A stretch of 64,000 nt of DNA from Neoscytalidium dimidiatum (taxonomy: Eukaryota; Ascomycota; Dothideomycetes; Botryosphaeriales; Botryosphaeriaceae): assembly GCA_037367355.1 (NCBI GenBank), contig CM074706.1, positions 558,001-622,000 of the forward strand, written 5' to 3'. Of this stretch, positions 23,144 to 34,631 are shown in pieces. The position numbers and the translations under genes are program-made. Position 1 is the stretch's first letter. Every line of letters starts with the position of its first letter. Below the pieces are notes generated by a model. It was not told the DNA's origin, searched no databases, and saw nothing but the letters and a program-made list of their open reading frames with translations.

Positions 23144-24979
23144 AGTGGCAGAATTTGTTGGCTCAAGAGCAATTAGAGATCTGACGGCAGGTAAGCTACT
23201 GCAAGATGTGCGTAATTTTTGGTGATGGGACAACGCAGGTAAGCAATACTTTCTGTTGTCTGTCAACCGGAAGTCCGCGAAGTAGCGCGGAAGATGAGGG
23301 GTAGAGGCTATGGCCGCAGCGCGTAAGCAGATTATAGAGCTTGGAAGAGAGGGGCTTCTCGGACCCTGGGCTTCTGCCTGGCTTCCAGCGGAGCGAATTG
23401 CAAAATCATGATTGGATCTGACAACAGGGCTGTGGAGCGGAAGGCAGAAACGGGAAGAGCTCGGCAATTGAGCACTGTCACGGCCACATGGGCGTCGTTA
23501 GTGTGTCGTCAGCCGTCCGGCAAGGCAGCGCGCCTTTCCTTTGCCGGCAAAAGCAGTGGTGCCTGTTTTTGTGCGTTGGACGCGTTGTCCGGGCTAGCAT
23601 CCTCTTTTTTCGCATCTTACCCCGCTGATGATGATGATGATGGATCGGACGGCGCGAGCAGGGGTGGACGGTCAATCATCTGCATGCGCCAGCCCTGCTA
23701 ACCCCACATCTGCACGTCTTAGCCACATAAATCCGACGAGTTGGGTCGTGCTATTTCCGTCTTTGCCGTCATCGTACTCTTGCGCCGCACTGATGGTCCC
23801 AGACAGCGCCTTGAATGGTCTGTCTCGCGCTGTGGTGGGGTTTTTTCCAATGCTCGCGTGCGCACGGAGGACCGGCATAAGAGCTCAGATTTCGGAAATA
23901 GAAGAAAAAAAAGAGTTTGCGCTCGTACCAGGAGTACATGACCTCGGGGATAGGCCTTGAGAAGCAAAAGCCGATCCTGGTCAGGTGCTGCGTACACGTA
24001 CGTTGTATGTCTCGAACTTTATTTGCTCAAAAGTGATAGGCGTGGGAAATGGTTTAGTCCGACACCCGGCGAGACGGACAGCCTAGGATATACGAAGGTA
24101 AAAAAAAAAAAAAGTTCTGGCTATAGGCTCACCGGCGGAAAGGCGCCTGGTCGTCGGAGTCTTACGCTATATCCGACAGATGCTTGGACCACGTCCGGAA
24201 CAGACAACGTCAGGGTCCCAGAAGTCTTTTAAGCTCAAGGCGAGCTTTGATAATGCAAGGCCGCGGGACAGCCCGAGGCGCCATCCCGGAAGCATCCGTT
24301 ATCGAGTGATATATTACGTATCTTCGGTTACTACTAGCACCCAGGGGACAGCCGGACATCTGTCTGTTTCAACCTGAACACTATCCGTGTGGATAGTCTG
24401 TCAACGGGTGTTGTGCATTCTAGCTTCCTGCAAGCTCAGATTCTGGTGAAAAGAAGCGTATAATTCCCGAGATACTACTCTTAGTCTTTTCTCCTAATTC
24501 TAAACCGTCTCTATGACCATCTATATCCCTGCCGCCTTGGCTAAATGCAATACCAATGCCATGTGAAAATAATTCTTGAGAGTCGACCCGAATCTGCAAG
24601 TACATCACAGCTTGATGCCAACCCGTGAAAAGACGCATCAAAGCGCTTCGCCACCTGTACCATCCCTTTCCACCCCAGGCACTGCATTTGACTGTATCCA
24701 CTGTCTTCCAGGAACAGCTGATAGACTTATCGATCGTTCCAATGGGCCATCCCCTACCCATCCAAAGGACTCTATGTTCATTGCTTCAGAGCCTTCTGAT
24801 AGAAGTCACAGAGACGTCTCCTAGAATTCTCGGGGCCTATGTGACGTTTTGCTTGGACATGGCAGTTCTGGGGAGAGATACTCAGTCATATTGACCGCCG
24901 CAGCTAGAAACTGCCGATGAATCCACGGTAGAAGACCCCGATAAAATGATTGAAGGGAATGGTCTGGATTTCATGAAGA
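23144..24979. other. Intergenic, MetE-like promoter to Ssn3 3' flank
   Basis: 1.8 kb with a (TGA)n tract at 23626-23642 and an A run near 24,103. Only short ORFs without motifs. No gene seen. Confidence 0.6.
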
Positions 24980-26247
24980 TCAGACCTCCTTCAACCTCTT
25001 CGCTGGCCTCATCAACGAATCGTCCGGCAGCCCGCTCCTCTTCGTGCCTGGCAGGCTTGAGGTCCGAATATCGTTGTCGTCCGCTTTGACAGCGCGTCTG
25101 GGGTAGTCGATCTTGGAATCGGCGAAGCAGTTTTCGTTTGGTGTCTGGCCATCGGGTAGTCCGACTTTAAAGTAGGGGTGCTTGAGTGCCTTCTCGGCCG
25201 TGAGGCGCTTCTGCGGGTCGTACTCCAACAAGCCTTGCAAGAGAGAAAAGCCCTCCGGGCCGGGGGAGTTGCCGGGACCATCCGGATAGTTGTTCGTCCT
25301 CATGCAAGTGTCGTACCACGTCTTTAGGCCCATGGGTCGATTGATGCGTGGATTCCCAGCGGCCAGGGTGTGAAGTTGGTTGAATTCCGGCATAGCGCGC
25401 AGGAGCGGCCAGTCCTCTGGTCTTGGCATCCCCAAGATCTCGACGATCTTCTGCATCTGGTTCCGCTGGAAAGGTGGCTGTTTCTTGTTGTCGAGTTTGG
25501 CCTCTTCTCCCTTGAAGATTGGGCGGAGGGCGAGAAGCTCGGCAAAGATGCAGCCCACAGCCCAGAGATCAATGGCGGGCGTGTAGTGTCGGCTTCCAAG
25601 GAGTAGTTCAGGCGCACGGTACCATATGGTGACAACGACCTTGTCGCCGCTGTAGAGGGATCCCAGTGGCTTGTAGAAAAGCCTGGCAAGACCCAGGTCA
25701 CCAATCTTGACAGCGCCCTGGCCGGTCACCATGATGTTGGCTGGCTTCAGGTCACGGTGCATGACCCAGTTCTGGTGGAGGTACTGGAGGCCCTGGAGAA
25801 GCTGCCACAGGATGGACTGGATGGTTTTTGCGGGAATCGGCTGGCGTGGATTCTGGGTGTGATGATGGACTATCTGCAGCAAGTCGTGCTCGGCATATTC
25901 GAAGACGATGAAAATGCACTTGTCCTCAAGGATGATCTCGACGGTGTGCACGACATTGGGGTGGGACAGCTCGGTGCACAGGGCCATCTCCCGGATGGCG
26001 GACTGGGAAATGCCCGTGTACTGGACCTCACCCTCCTTGTCGGGCTTGAATCTGGGGCGGGTCAGCGGGTCAGCGGGCAGGGAGCAGGGAGAGCACGGGC
26101 AACGCACTTCTTGATGGCGAACAGGCCGGTCTGGCCGGTGCGGCTCTGGGCCTTGAAGACGCGGCCATAGGTGCCGCTGCTGATGAAGCCAAGGATCTTG
26201 TAGCGCTCCTGGACGCGCTTCTTGCTCGTGTAGCCGCCGTGGAGCAT
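24980..26247 (-). CDS. ssn3: Mediator CDK8-module kinase Ssn3/Srb10
   Basis: Cyclin-dependent kinase of the Mediator CDK8 module, acting with cyclin C on RNA polymerase II and transcription factors in the nucleus. Exons on the minus strand are 26247-26108 and 26051-24980 (403 aa; 56-nt intron). Kinase landmarks are ISSGTYGRV, AIKKFKPDKEGE, SQSAIREMALC (the SMSACRE-like helix of Cdk8), HRDLKPANI, DLG in place of DFG (metazoan Cdk8 has DMG), and VVTIWYRAPELLLGSRHYT. The tail LPGTKRSGLPDDSLMRPAKR is typical of fungal Ssn3. The N-terminus is shorter than in Aspergillus; an acceptor-like CCTAACTGAG...CCCAGCAG lies just upstream with an open in-frame lead (APSDPAT), so an extra 5' exon, coding or leader, is possible. 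Confidence 0.94.
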
Positions 26248-27290
26248 GGTGGCGGGGTCGGAGGGCGCGCCTGCTGGGGAGGAGCTCAGTTAGGACAGGT
26301 ATGCAACGCGGCGCTCTGGCACGCTGGCACTTCTGGCACAGTGGGAGGCGGCCCGAGCCCGAGCGCGGTGCGACGGGCAGGAGGCCGGGGCGGGGCGGGT
26401 GGGATGAGATTCAGAGCTCTAGAGGGAAGGATCTGCTGATGGGAAAGGCGCTGTCTTGTACGATGATTGTAAGCTGATCGCACCGACCGTTATACGCAGC
26501 CTGCGCGCCGGAGCCGGTGCTGGCGGCGGCGGACGCGGTGGAGGCGTGCGAGCGAGGGTCTGGGGACAACGGCGCCATTTCGCCGCGCACCAAGGGCACA
26601 AGGGGGCACGGGGCAGGGCAGAGCAGCAGGGCAGCAGGGCAGCAGGGCGGTGCCGCGGCGTACGGCGGGCCTTCGGGGGGTCGGGAGGGTGGCGGCGGAT
26701 GTGCGAGTTCGTTTGCAGCTGCAGCTTGCGATGCACCGCTCCAGGCCAGGCCAGGCCAGGGCAGCGGCCGCTGACTGCCAGCGCCCAGCGCCCAGCGCCC
26801 CAAGACCCAAGGCCCCCGCGGCCCGGTGGAGCTCTGCACGTCACTCACCCGTAGCTCACCCGCGCCAGCTCACCCACCGCCTGCTGCTGCTGCTGCTGCT
26901 GCTCCAACAACACGACCTATCCTGTCCCAGTCCAGCCCGCCGCCCAAGCTGCTGTTCGCTCCTCTCGCCTCGCCAGCTGCCCGTCAGCCTGCCCGCTGCC
27001 CGAGCTCGCGCCCCGTTGCCCGTGTGCCCGCCTGCGTCGCCTCCGGCACGTGGCCTCCTTTTGCTTTTCCGCTCGTGTTTCCGCTCCTGCCACGGCCCTG
27101 CGCACCCCGGGCCCCGTCTACAATACGCCGCAGGCCTGCCCGTTTCAAGTGAATTGTCGACCTGTCTTCTCTCCGGATGCCTCGTTGCTGAGCTGCCGTG
27201 TCCTCTGACTGCATCAGGCCGCGCCCACATCCCGCATCCTTCGGCTGCGCCGGCTCCTCTTCGCGGAAGATTTCCGACTTTGTCTTCGCC
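26248..27290. promoter_or_regulatory. Divergent promoter region, Ssn3 / sugar transporter
   Basis: 1.04 kb, very GC-rich, full of short direct repeats (GGGCAGCA units near 26,622-26,650, CCAGG units near 26,743-26,760, GCGCCCA units near 26,780) and a CTG run at 26881-26903. Long ORFs across it are compositional artefacts. Confidence 0.5.
26881..26903. repeat. (CTG)n microsatellite
   Basis: Seven CTG units in the Ssn3-transporter interval. Confidence 0.9.
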
Positions 27291-28874
27291 ATGGATCCCA
27301 GAGCCTGGGCCAAAGACCTCACCGGCTACTTCCTCTTCATCCTTTTCACTGCCACTCTGGGCCCGCTGCTCTTCGGCTTCCATCTTGCCGAGCTCAACGC
27401 CCCCGAGGACGTTATCAGATGCAAGAAGAAGTCCATCACAGCCGTTGCCGCTCCCAAGTTGCCCCAATGTATGCCCATGAACCCCGCAGAATGGGGGCTG
27501 GTCAGCTCCATCTTCACTCTTGGCGGCCTCATCGGTGCTCTCTCCGCCGGTCCTGTGGCCTCTCGCTACGGTCGTCTCAGGTGCATGCATCTCACCACCA
27601 TTTTCTTCATCATCGGCCCAGTTTTTGAAGCCCTTTCTCCCAACACTGGTGTTCTTGCTTTTGGTCGTTTCCTCTCCGGCGTTGGTGCTGGTGCTGCCGT
27701 TGTGGTAGTACCCATCTACATCTCGGAGATCGCGCCGCCTGCCGAGCGGGGCTTCTTTGGTGCTTTCACCCAGATCATGTGCAATGTCGGCATTCTCCTC
27801 ACCCAGCTTCTCGGTTACTTCCTGAGCCATGACTCCATGTGGAGAATCATCCTCGCCGTCGGCGGTGTCGTTGGCCTTGTGCAAGCTGTTGGCCTGGTTC
27901 TCGGGGTCGAGAGCCCGAAATGGTCGGCCGATCAAGGTCATCCTTCGAAGGCCAAGAAGAACCTCCGCAAGATCCGCGGATCTCATGCTAACATCTCCGA
28001 AGAGATCAGCGGATGGGGTGTTGATAATGTCGACCAGACGAGTGGTGCGTACTGTCTTCGAAATGTGCCCCAGACGTCCGCTAATGAGACGTACAGATGA
28101 GGAAGAGACGCTGCTCCCCAACGAGGAGAGCGTGGTGCACCCCGGCGGCGCTCCAAAAGACAAGAACTCGCGAGAGAACTTAAGCATGTTCCAAGTTTTG
28201 AGGCATCCGGATACGAAAAAGGCCACTTTTGCAGTCATGGTTGTCATGGTTGCACAACAATTTTCAGGTAAGAGCAGCGAGCGCATTTTTGAGCGCAATC
28301 GAACTTACGGGTGTTATTAGGCATCAACACAATTATCATGTATGGTGTCTCCCTGCTTGCCACCCTGCTCGCAGCCAACAGCGCGCTCCTTAATCTCTTT
28401 GTCTCCGCGGTCAACATTATCGTAACGGCCGGTTGCGCGCCGCTCATTGAGCGCCTGGGACGCAAGACCTGTCTCATCAGCTCCATCACTGGCATGGGCA
28501 CCTCGGCACTCCTTCTTGGCATATCGATCATCAAGCATATTCCCGCCCTCTCGATCATTGCTGTCGTTACCTTCGTTGCTTCTTTTGCCCTTGGCCTTGG
28601 CCCTGTGCCCTTTATTCTGGCCTCCGAGCTCGTAGGCCCGGAGGCTGTTGGTGCTACCCAGAGCTGGGCGCTAGCTGCTAACTGGGTAGCCACTTTCATC
28701 GTCGCTCAGTTCTTCCCAATTCTGAATGAGAAGCTGGGCGGCTACGTGTTCTTCATATTCACCGGCCTGGCCGTGGTGTTCGGAACTTTTGTAGCCACCG
28801 TTGTGCCAGAAACTAAGGGTAAGAAGGATGCGGATGAGGTCTGGGGCAGACATCCTGCTAGACGGGAGGACTGA
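27291..28874 (+). CDS. MFS sugar-transporter-like protein, Vps73/Ybr241c type
   Basis: Twelve-helix major facilitator of the sugar porter family, closest in pattern to the yeast vacuolar proteins Ybr241c/Vps73. Exons are 27291-28044, 28097-28267 and 28321-28874 (492 aa); introns are 52 and 53 nt. Motifs are LLFGFHLAELNAPEDVI in helix 1, SRYGRL after helix 2, FLSGVGAGAAVVVVPIYISE, QQFSGINTIIMYG in helix 7, ERLGRKT, and VPETKG after helix 12. The central loop contains DEEETLLPNEESV, an acidic dileucine signal ([DE]xxxLL) of the kind AP-3 sorts to the vacuole. Start chosen at the ATG in GCCATGGATCCC; an in-frame ATG at 27198 would add a 31-residue polar extension. The substrate is not known. Confidence 0.9.
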
Positions 28875-30110
28875 GCCTATAGAAGAATCTGAACGGTCGG
28901 CATCTGTGGTCACCATGTCTATTTTCAAAATTGCTGTTATATACAACGCTTTCATTCACCGTGGTCGATGGCCTTCTGTAGGGATGTTTGAGGAACTATC
29001 GGCAAATTGATGCGGTGGTTCAGATACTGATGTAAGTGATTAAATCTCCAACCCCACCTAGAAATCAAAATACCTCCCAATTGAGCTAAATTCTCATGTA
29101 CCTGTATAAGCTGTGACTGCTCATTGCCCGTATACCCTAGAAGATCAAGATATACCTATCTTATTTTCCTTCCTCTCGCAACGTCATGACACTATCCCTT
29201 CAGTCTTCGTATCGTGCCTTCATATTATAGAGCCACAATACAGCCCGTCAGACAGAGTGAGAAAGTGGAGTTGCCGCGACTGCAGGAGATCAAATCACTT
29301 CTCTCGATGAAATTTGCCCTTGAAAACTAGGTTTTTCATATGCTCATTATCTCTTTCGCTCATGACTATTCGCTCTAAATCATCGGAAACTAGTCATGAT
29401 CTATCCCTCAACGGTAGCGATGACTTACTTCTCGGATTCAGAGTAGCCTGATGTTATCACTCCTCGAATAATGCCGCCAAATACATGTCCTGTGTCTCAA
29501 ATGGCCGACGATGTTGTTTCCATGTGGTCATCAAGCTCAGCCTGGAATATAGTCCGATCTACGTCGTTTTCTGTGATCAGCCTTGCAAGAGATGGTTATA
29601 AAGGCTAAAGCCTAGTGGGTATGTGCCTCCTATTACAGAGCCACGTCAGCCGGCTTCTATCAATAAATGCCATTTTCACGCTTTTATAGTGCTGGAGATA
29701 TAGGGTTCACAGTGTAGGGCTCATGACGTCGTCCTCAGATATGACAACGTTAGGCTTTCATCATTGCCAAGGCATCGTTGCAGGCATTGGTACCATAGAT
29801 ATGGTGAAGAGTGGCCCATATTCTCGCTGCACTCGCATTTCCTCAATCATTCCCTACCCCTACCTAATTCAAGACATGGAAAACCAAATTGTCAACCGTC
29901 AAACTCCCCGAAGCAGGGTCAGTTGGGCAATGGCTGGAAATGGCCCTGTAAACTGCATGCCTATACCAGTAGGTGAATACCCTCAGTAAATCATGAAATA
30001 TAGAGATACTCCAGTATGATATTCGATATTTTAAACTGGTCACTTACTCGCTATAGCTACTATGCCGGGTTCTCCGACAAGAATCACATGCATGATCATC
30101 AGAGAATTAA
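28875..30110. other. AT-richer interval downstream of the transporter
   Basis: 1.2 kb with visibly lower GC than its neighbours, many stops and no convincing ORF; an 88-codon ORF at 29723-29989 has no motif. It may be decayed sequence belonging to the zinc-finger remnant that follows. Confidence 0.5.
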
Positions 30111-30284
30111 TCACTGAGTTGCTCCCTGTGTGGACCAAGATGCTTTGCAAAATGGTCCGAACATGTTCAAATGAAACAACACAGAAGATGTGCCATCGGC
30201 GAGCACTCTGAGTACCGGGAGGATTTCAGGACGAACGAGGAGTTCAAGAAGCATTGCCGCAGGAAGCATTCTCACTTGCCATGA
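30111..30284 (+). pseudogene. Zinc-finger fragment related to the next gene
   Basis: An open stretch between a TAA at 30108 and a TGA at 30282 encodes 57 residues with CGPRCFAKWSEHVQMKQH, then RRCAIGEHSEYRED and FRTNEEFKKHCRRKH. It parallels the finger block of the downstream gene: CxxC-F-x2-W-x-EH, then a Cys, then F...EE...H...H. I see no convincing 5' part, so it is either the last exon of a divergent paralogue or a relic after tandem duplication. The opposite-strand ORF over the same bases is its shadow. Confidence 0.45.
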
Positions 30285-30819
30285 GAATCTCTTTCGTGGC
30301 ACACCACTGGGGGTTTCTGGGTCTGAATCAAATTTCATCTCTCCAGCGACCTAAGTATATATGTTTGTGTGGCATAATTCCAGTCCGCTGTGCTCAATGC
30401 TATCTCATACCCTGAAGCTGTTCTACCTTCTCATTGCTTCACCGCTCACTGCGACCAATACGATCCTTGTATTAAGCCGCATAGACCGGTAAGATTCCTC
30501 CAGGCAACCTTACAACCAAGACTCTTGCATACCAGCTGCACGAACTCGTGGCCCCTGCAACCGCCTATCCATTCAAGCCCGCGGCTGTCGCTGACGTGTG
30601 CTCCTGCAAGGCTGAACAAGAAATTGCCAGCGAACATCTCCGAAGATAGTCGCGGCAACCACGGCTACGGAAGGCTGAAGAGCTGAAAGATCTCCACGAG
30701 GCTGAAGCGCAATCTCCCTTATTAGCTCTGCTCGGTCCGCTCCGTTCCACACCCGCCCGCGCTTCTTCCCGCCTCACTTTCGAAGAGAGATCCAACCTAC
30801 CAGATAGAGAGGAGGTGCC

Positions 30820-31799
30820 ATGGCCATCCCCGGGACTTACAGCTACCGGTACGGAGCCTCACATCTCGACTTGCTGGACCCTTCAGCCTTTCACCATCAT
30901 GACCAACTGGTAATGGCGCCAGGGCGCGGCAACCGGCAAATGACCAGCCAATGCGGCTTCGGATCACCCGGCGTCTATGCAGGCGGAGCCACCGCATCAC
31001 CGCACTGGCACGGCTCCAGTGGTTCCTGTGAGAATCTCCACGCCCCCACTACCACCACCACATCATCCTACCCAAACCACTAACTATCCACTTTTCCACT
31101 CCCCAAGGCTACCCACCCATCCACATCCACCCGGGCGCCAGCGCAACCATCCACCTGAACATCTTCTCGGACCAACAAACCCACCCCCAATTCCTCGACC
31201 CCAGCTGCCCGCCCTGCCCACCCAACCCCCACCCGCTCCTCCCCCGCCTCGACCCCTTCATCCTGCCCCCCACCACGACTACCGCCGCCGCCGCATCATC
31301 ATCATCCCACAACCACAGCACCCACCTCCCCCAATGCCACCGCTGCGACTACCGCTTCGCGACCCCCTACCTCCTCGCCTCGCACCTGGCCCGCAACGCC
31401 CACCACTGCGCGCGGTGCCGGCAATGCTTCCCCTCGTGGGATGAGCACGTCCTGCGGGTGCCGCACAGCGCGTGCCCGGTCGACGGGTGCGACCACGCGG
31501 GCGCGCTGGCGTTCGGGCACGACGTCGACGAGGAGGAGGCGATCAGGGATCACTTCTGGCTGTGCCACGGCGGCGGCGGCGGCGGTGGTGGTTGGGGGCC
31601 AGGGGGAGGAAGGGTGCTAGGGGAGGTGGTGGAGGAGGTGGAGAGGGGTCGGGGCGGCAGGTACGACGGGACGGAAGGGTGGGTGGTGGAGGAGCGGAGG
31701 TCGAGGCATCGGAGCAGGAGGAGGAGGCGGAGCAGGGGCCGGAGGAGGCTGTCGAGGGGGAGGTATGGGTTTGTGGAAGGGCCTTATCTGATCCACTGA
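30820..31799 (+). CDS. Unusual C2H2/C2HC zinc-finger-like protein
   Basis: Exons 30820-31027 and 31108-31799 (80-nt intron, GTGAGA...CACTAACTAT...CCAAG) give 299 aa. Most of exon 2 lacks an ATG, so single-ORF scans miss it. Residues 1-70 are Gly/Ser/His-rich. IHIHPGASATIHLNIF follows, then a Pro-rich stretch with CPPC. A Cys/His block spans about 146-225: CHRCDYRFATPYLLASHLAR, HHCARCRQCFPSWDEHVLR, ACPVDGCDHAGAL and EEEAIRDHFWLCH. The spacing suggests two or three degenerate fingers. The tail is poly-Gly, then Arg/Ser-rich (RRSRHRSRRRRRSRGRRRLS), likely basic and nuclear. DNA or RNA binding is inferred only. Confidence 0.7.
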
Positions 31800-32438
31800 T
31801 GGAGGCTTTCCTTTTCTCTTTTTTTTTTGACTGCCCTTTTTTTTTCACTGACAGGTGGAATCAGTGGTGTCGGGGCGTATCACTGGGCTTTGTGACTGTT
31901 TTCGTATAGCTGGAGCCTCTCGTAGCTTCCGTAAGCGACCTTACTGCTCTTCGGTATCCTCTGCGACCTTCTCAGTTGAAGGACTAGGAAACGAAGGTAG
32001 TGCGTGCGAAACAGGGTTCGGCCGTAGATCAAACATCAGACCTAGTCGTAGACAGCTATCAATGGTTCCACCGTTACATGGGACTGCCGCATGTTACGAG
32101 ATCTGTTCCAACATTATTGCAGCGGCATAAGCAAGCACACTTGCGGAGCTGAAACAATCGTCAGGATGTAAACGTTTTGATTATACTTCCACGTTCGCGT
32201 CCGCATACGTCATTCAGCTTTTATGCTAGCTGCACAGGTTTGTAGTAACGCTTTTGAAAACGACCGCGCACGAAGAAGACAAATCACTTACCAACACCAC
32301 CATTAATGACAGATCATCCTAGCCATTCTTTTCCACATGGTATCGATGACCTTCCCGTCATGCGTATGATAGAATTCGTCATAAATCGTTCCAGTACCAC
32401 ATCTTGTGAGAGCCCACCAGACTCACACCCCCGCCCTT
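31800..32438. other. Convergent intergenic region, zinc-finger gene / BUD32
   Basis: 639 nt, T-rich near 31,820-31,850. No gene seen. Confidence 0.6.
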
Positions 32439-33501
32439 TCAACCAACCATACTCCTCTTTCTCCCCCTCATCCTCACCTCCTCCAACCTCTTCAGCACCA
32501 CCTTGGCCCCCTTGTAACTCTCCCCATATGCCCTCAGCACCTCCCTAAACAGCGGCTCGGCGGCCGGATGCGTGCTCCCAAACGCCCTCTCCAACACGTA
32601 CAAATCAACCGCCTTGTCCTCATCCTGGACCGTCGCCGCCGCCAGCCCGAAATCGATGATCGTGACCTGTCCTTCCAGGGCATTCTCGGGATGCGCGTCC
32701 AGCACCTCGCTCGAGGTGCGCAGCATCAGGTTGCTGGTAGTCAGGTCGCCGTGCACGACGCCGACGCTGTGCATGGCGCCGACGGCGCGGCCGACGCGCG
32801 TCATCAGATCCCACAGCTCCGGCACCGCGTCCTCGTCGATGGCGCCCTTCTGCTGCGCCTCCTTCTCGTCGTCGTCGTCCTCCTCCGCCGCCGCCGCGCC
32901 CTCGGGCACGGGCGGTAGGTCTGCGGGCGTTGCCGTGATGGCGGCGTGCAGGTACCGGTCCAGGCACGCGCGGATCGTGTGGCCGGGCACGAACTCCATG
33001 AGCAGCCAGCCCGCTGTAACCCTCCCCCCCGAGAAAAGGCATCAGCATATATTCCCTTGAGAACCAATTTTTGCCGATCGCGCGTTCTCCAGAATCTTTC
33101 AATAGCGGCCTCACGGAGCGGGAAGATGGGGGGAAAAAAAATCACTCACCTTCCCAATCGCAAGCCAGCACGCCGGGCACCTGCACGCCCTCCCTCCGCA
33201 GCCTCACCAGCGTCCTTGCCTCTGCCAGTATGCGCTGCTTCGTCAGCCGCCTGTCGAGCGTGGGGTGGCGGTACGGCTTCGGCGGGCGGTACTTGAGCAG
33301 CGCGGGCGTCGAAGGCGACAGGAAGGTCGTGCGGTAAACGAGGGCCTCGGCGCCTTGCGTGATGATCTGCGGCGGCTCGTACGGCTGCTGCGATGCGCTG
33401 GTGCCGGCGCTGGCGATATTTTCGGAAGCGGCTGGTGCTTGTGACGAGGGAGGGGGCGCGAAGGGCGGCGGGAGGGCGTGCGTGCCCACGGTCGATGCCA
33501 T
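32439..33501 (-). CDS. bud32: Bud32/PRPK, kinase-like subunit of KEOPS/EKC
   Basis: Small atypical kinase/ATPase that supports Kae1 in the KEOPS complex making t6A37 in ANN-decoding tRNAs. Exons on the minus strand are 33501-33150 and 33013-32439 (308 aa; 136-nt intron). Features are ITQGAEALVYR in place of a normal Gly loop, LLKYRPPKPYRHPTLDRRLT (Lys and the Bud32 basic segment), VHGDLTTSNLMLR as catalytic loop, IIDFGLA as metal loop, and the C-terminal GRKRSMVG basic tail conserved in the family. An extra acidic insert (AAAAEEDDDDEKEAQQ) sits between the lobes. Start taken at ATG 33501; an in-frame ATG at 33585 would add 28 residues. Confidence 0.94.
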
Positions 33502-34631
33502 GGCTAAGCAAACGGGTGTGTGGAGCGCGTCCTCAGCGGTTGATCGATCGATGCGTGTGCGAATGGGCCAGTGGCGGCGCCGCAATTATTGGAATTCGAT
33601 GTGCGAACGGGCGCTCGAGTGTGTGAGGCAAAGGGTTGCGCAACAGTGCGGTTGAGGTTTGTTGTAGCAAAAATAGAGGGCGGGGTGATTTTCGCGGATG
33701 CAGGTGCCCCTCCATCCACCGTCCCGGGAGACGCTCTGACGTTGCTCCCTAAGCACGAACCCTCCAATCCGTGCTTTCTCTCTGTGCGTCCACCGTGCTT
33801 GATGACTTTCATATGACTTTCATTTATACGAGATGCACTGATCACCATGCACAGAAGCCAATATTCACGTCAAACATTGCATTCATCCTAGAAGCCGCCC
33901 TTTACAGCCTCCCTATACCCTGAAGTGCTCTGCGAAAGGAGTGTGAGACTCCGCAGTCTCCCTACGCTGTGCGCGAGGGGCGCCGAGAGCAGCCATCTTC
34001 CCGTATTCCAGGGCCAGATACCCTATCACTCTCGCTGACTTCAGCCGGCAAATTTTTGATTTCAAGCCCCTCCGCATAGCATATAGCCTTTCACTTTTCC
34101 ACCACTTTAAAAGACAGAAACAATGAACTAAACAAGTAAAGGCAGATAAAGGAAGATGAAAGAGTGAAGCACCCCGGTACACTAACCCGGCTCAGCCAAG
34201 AACGTGTACCGACGCTTAATGTCTTCTCTTCCCCATGCCATCCACGGATATTCCACTCGAATGAAAGAAAGTGCCTTGTTCCGAACCCCGGTGCCCAGTT
34301 CTGCATCCCCCAAAAAAAAAAAAAAAAATCAGACGTTGTGCATTACAGAAAAACAGGAAGAGTAAACCACGTTAACAGGGTTATCGAGAAGGTAAAATGT
34401 AATGGGTCCACGAGCGTACGGACTGGCATCCATGGTTAAGGCGTGATCGATCGTACCACTGGAAGAATCGAAGCGAAAATCGCAGGGAAAAAAGTAATCA
34501 TGAAAGGCCGTAAAAAGCTTTCGGCTCGAAGCCTTCTTTATACACAGCGCCAGGGCACATCCCCAACTCAAGATCCACCCAAGTCGTGAGATGCTTCTGG
34601 ATTGCCTCCACCATTCTCAGCCGGCTCCTTC
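33502..34631. other. Intergenic, BUD32 promoter and 3' flank of the disordered-protein gene
   Basis: 1.1 kb with a poly-A tract at 34313-34328. Only short ORFs without motif. No gene seen. Confidence 0.6.

Noticed and set aside
26856..28298. 480-codon minus-strand ORF over the transporter gene
   Set aside because: Antisense shadow of a gene with clear MFS motifs on the other strand.
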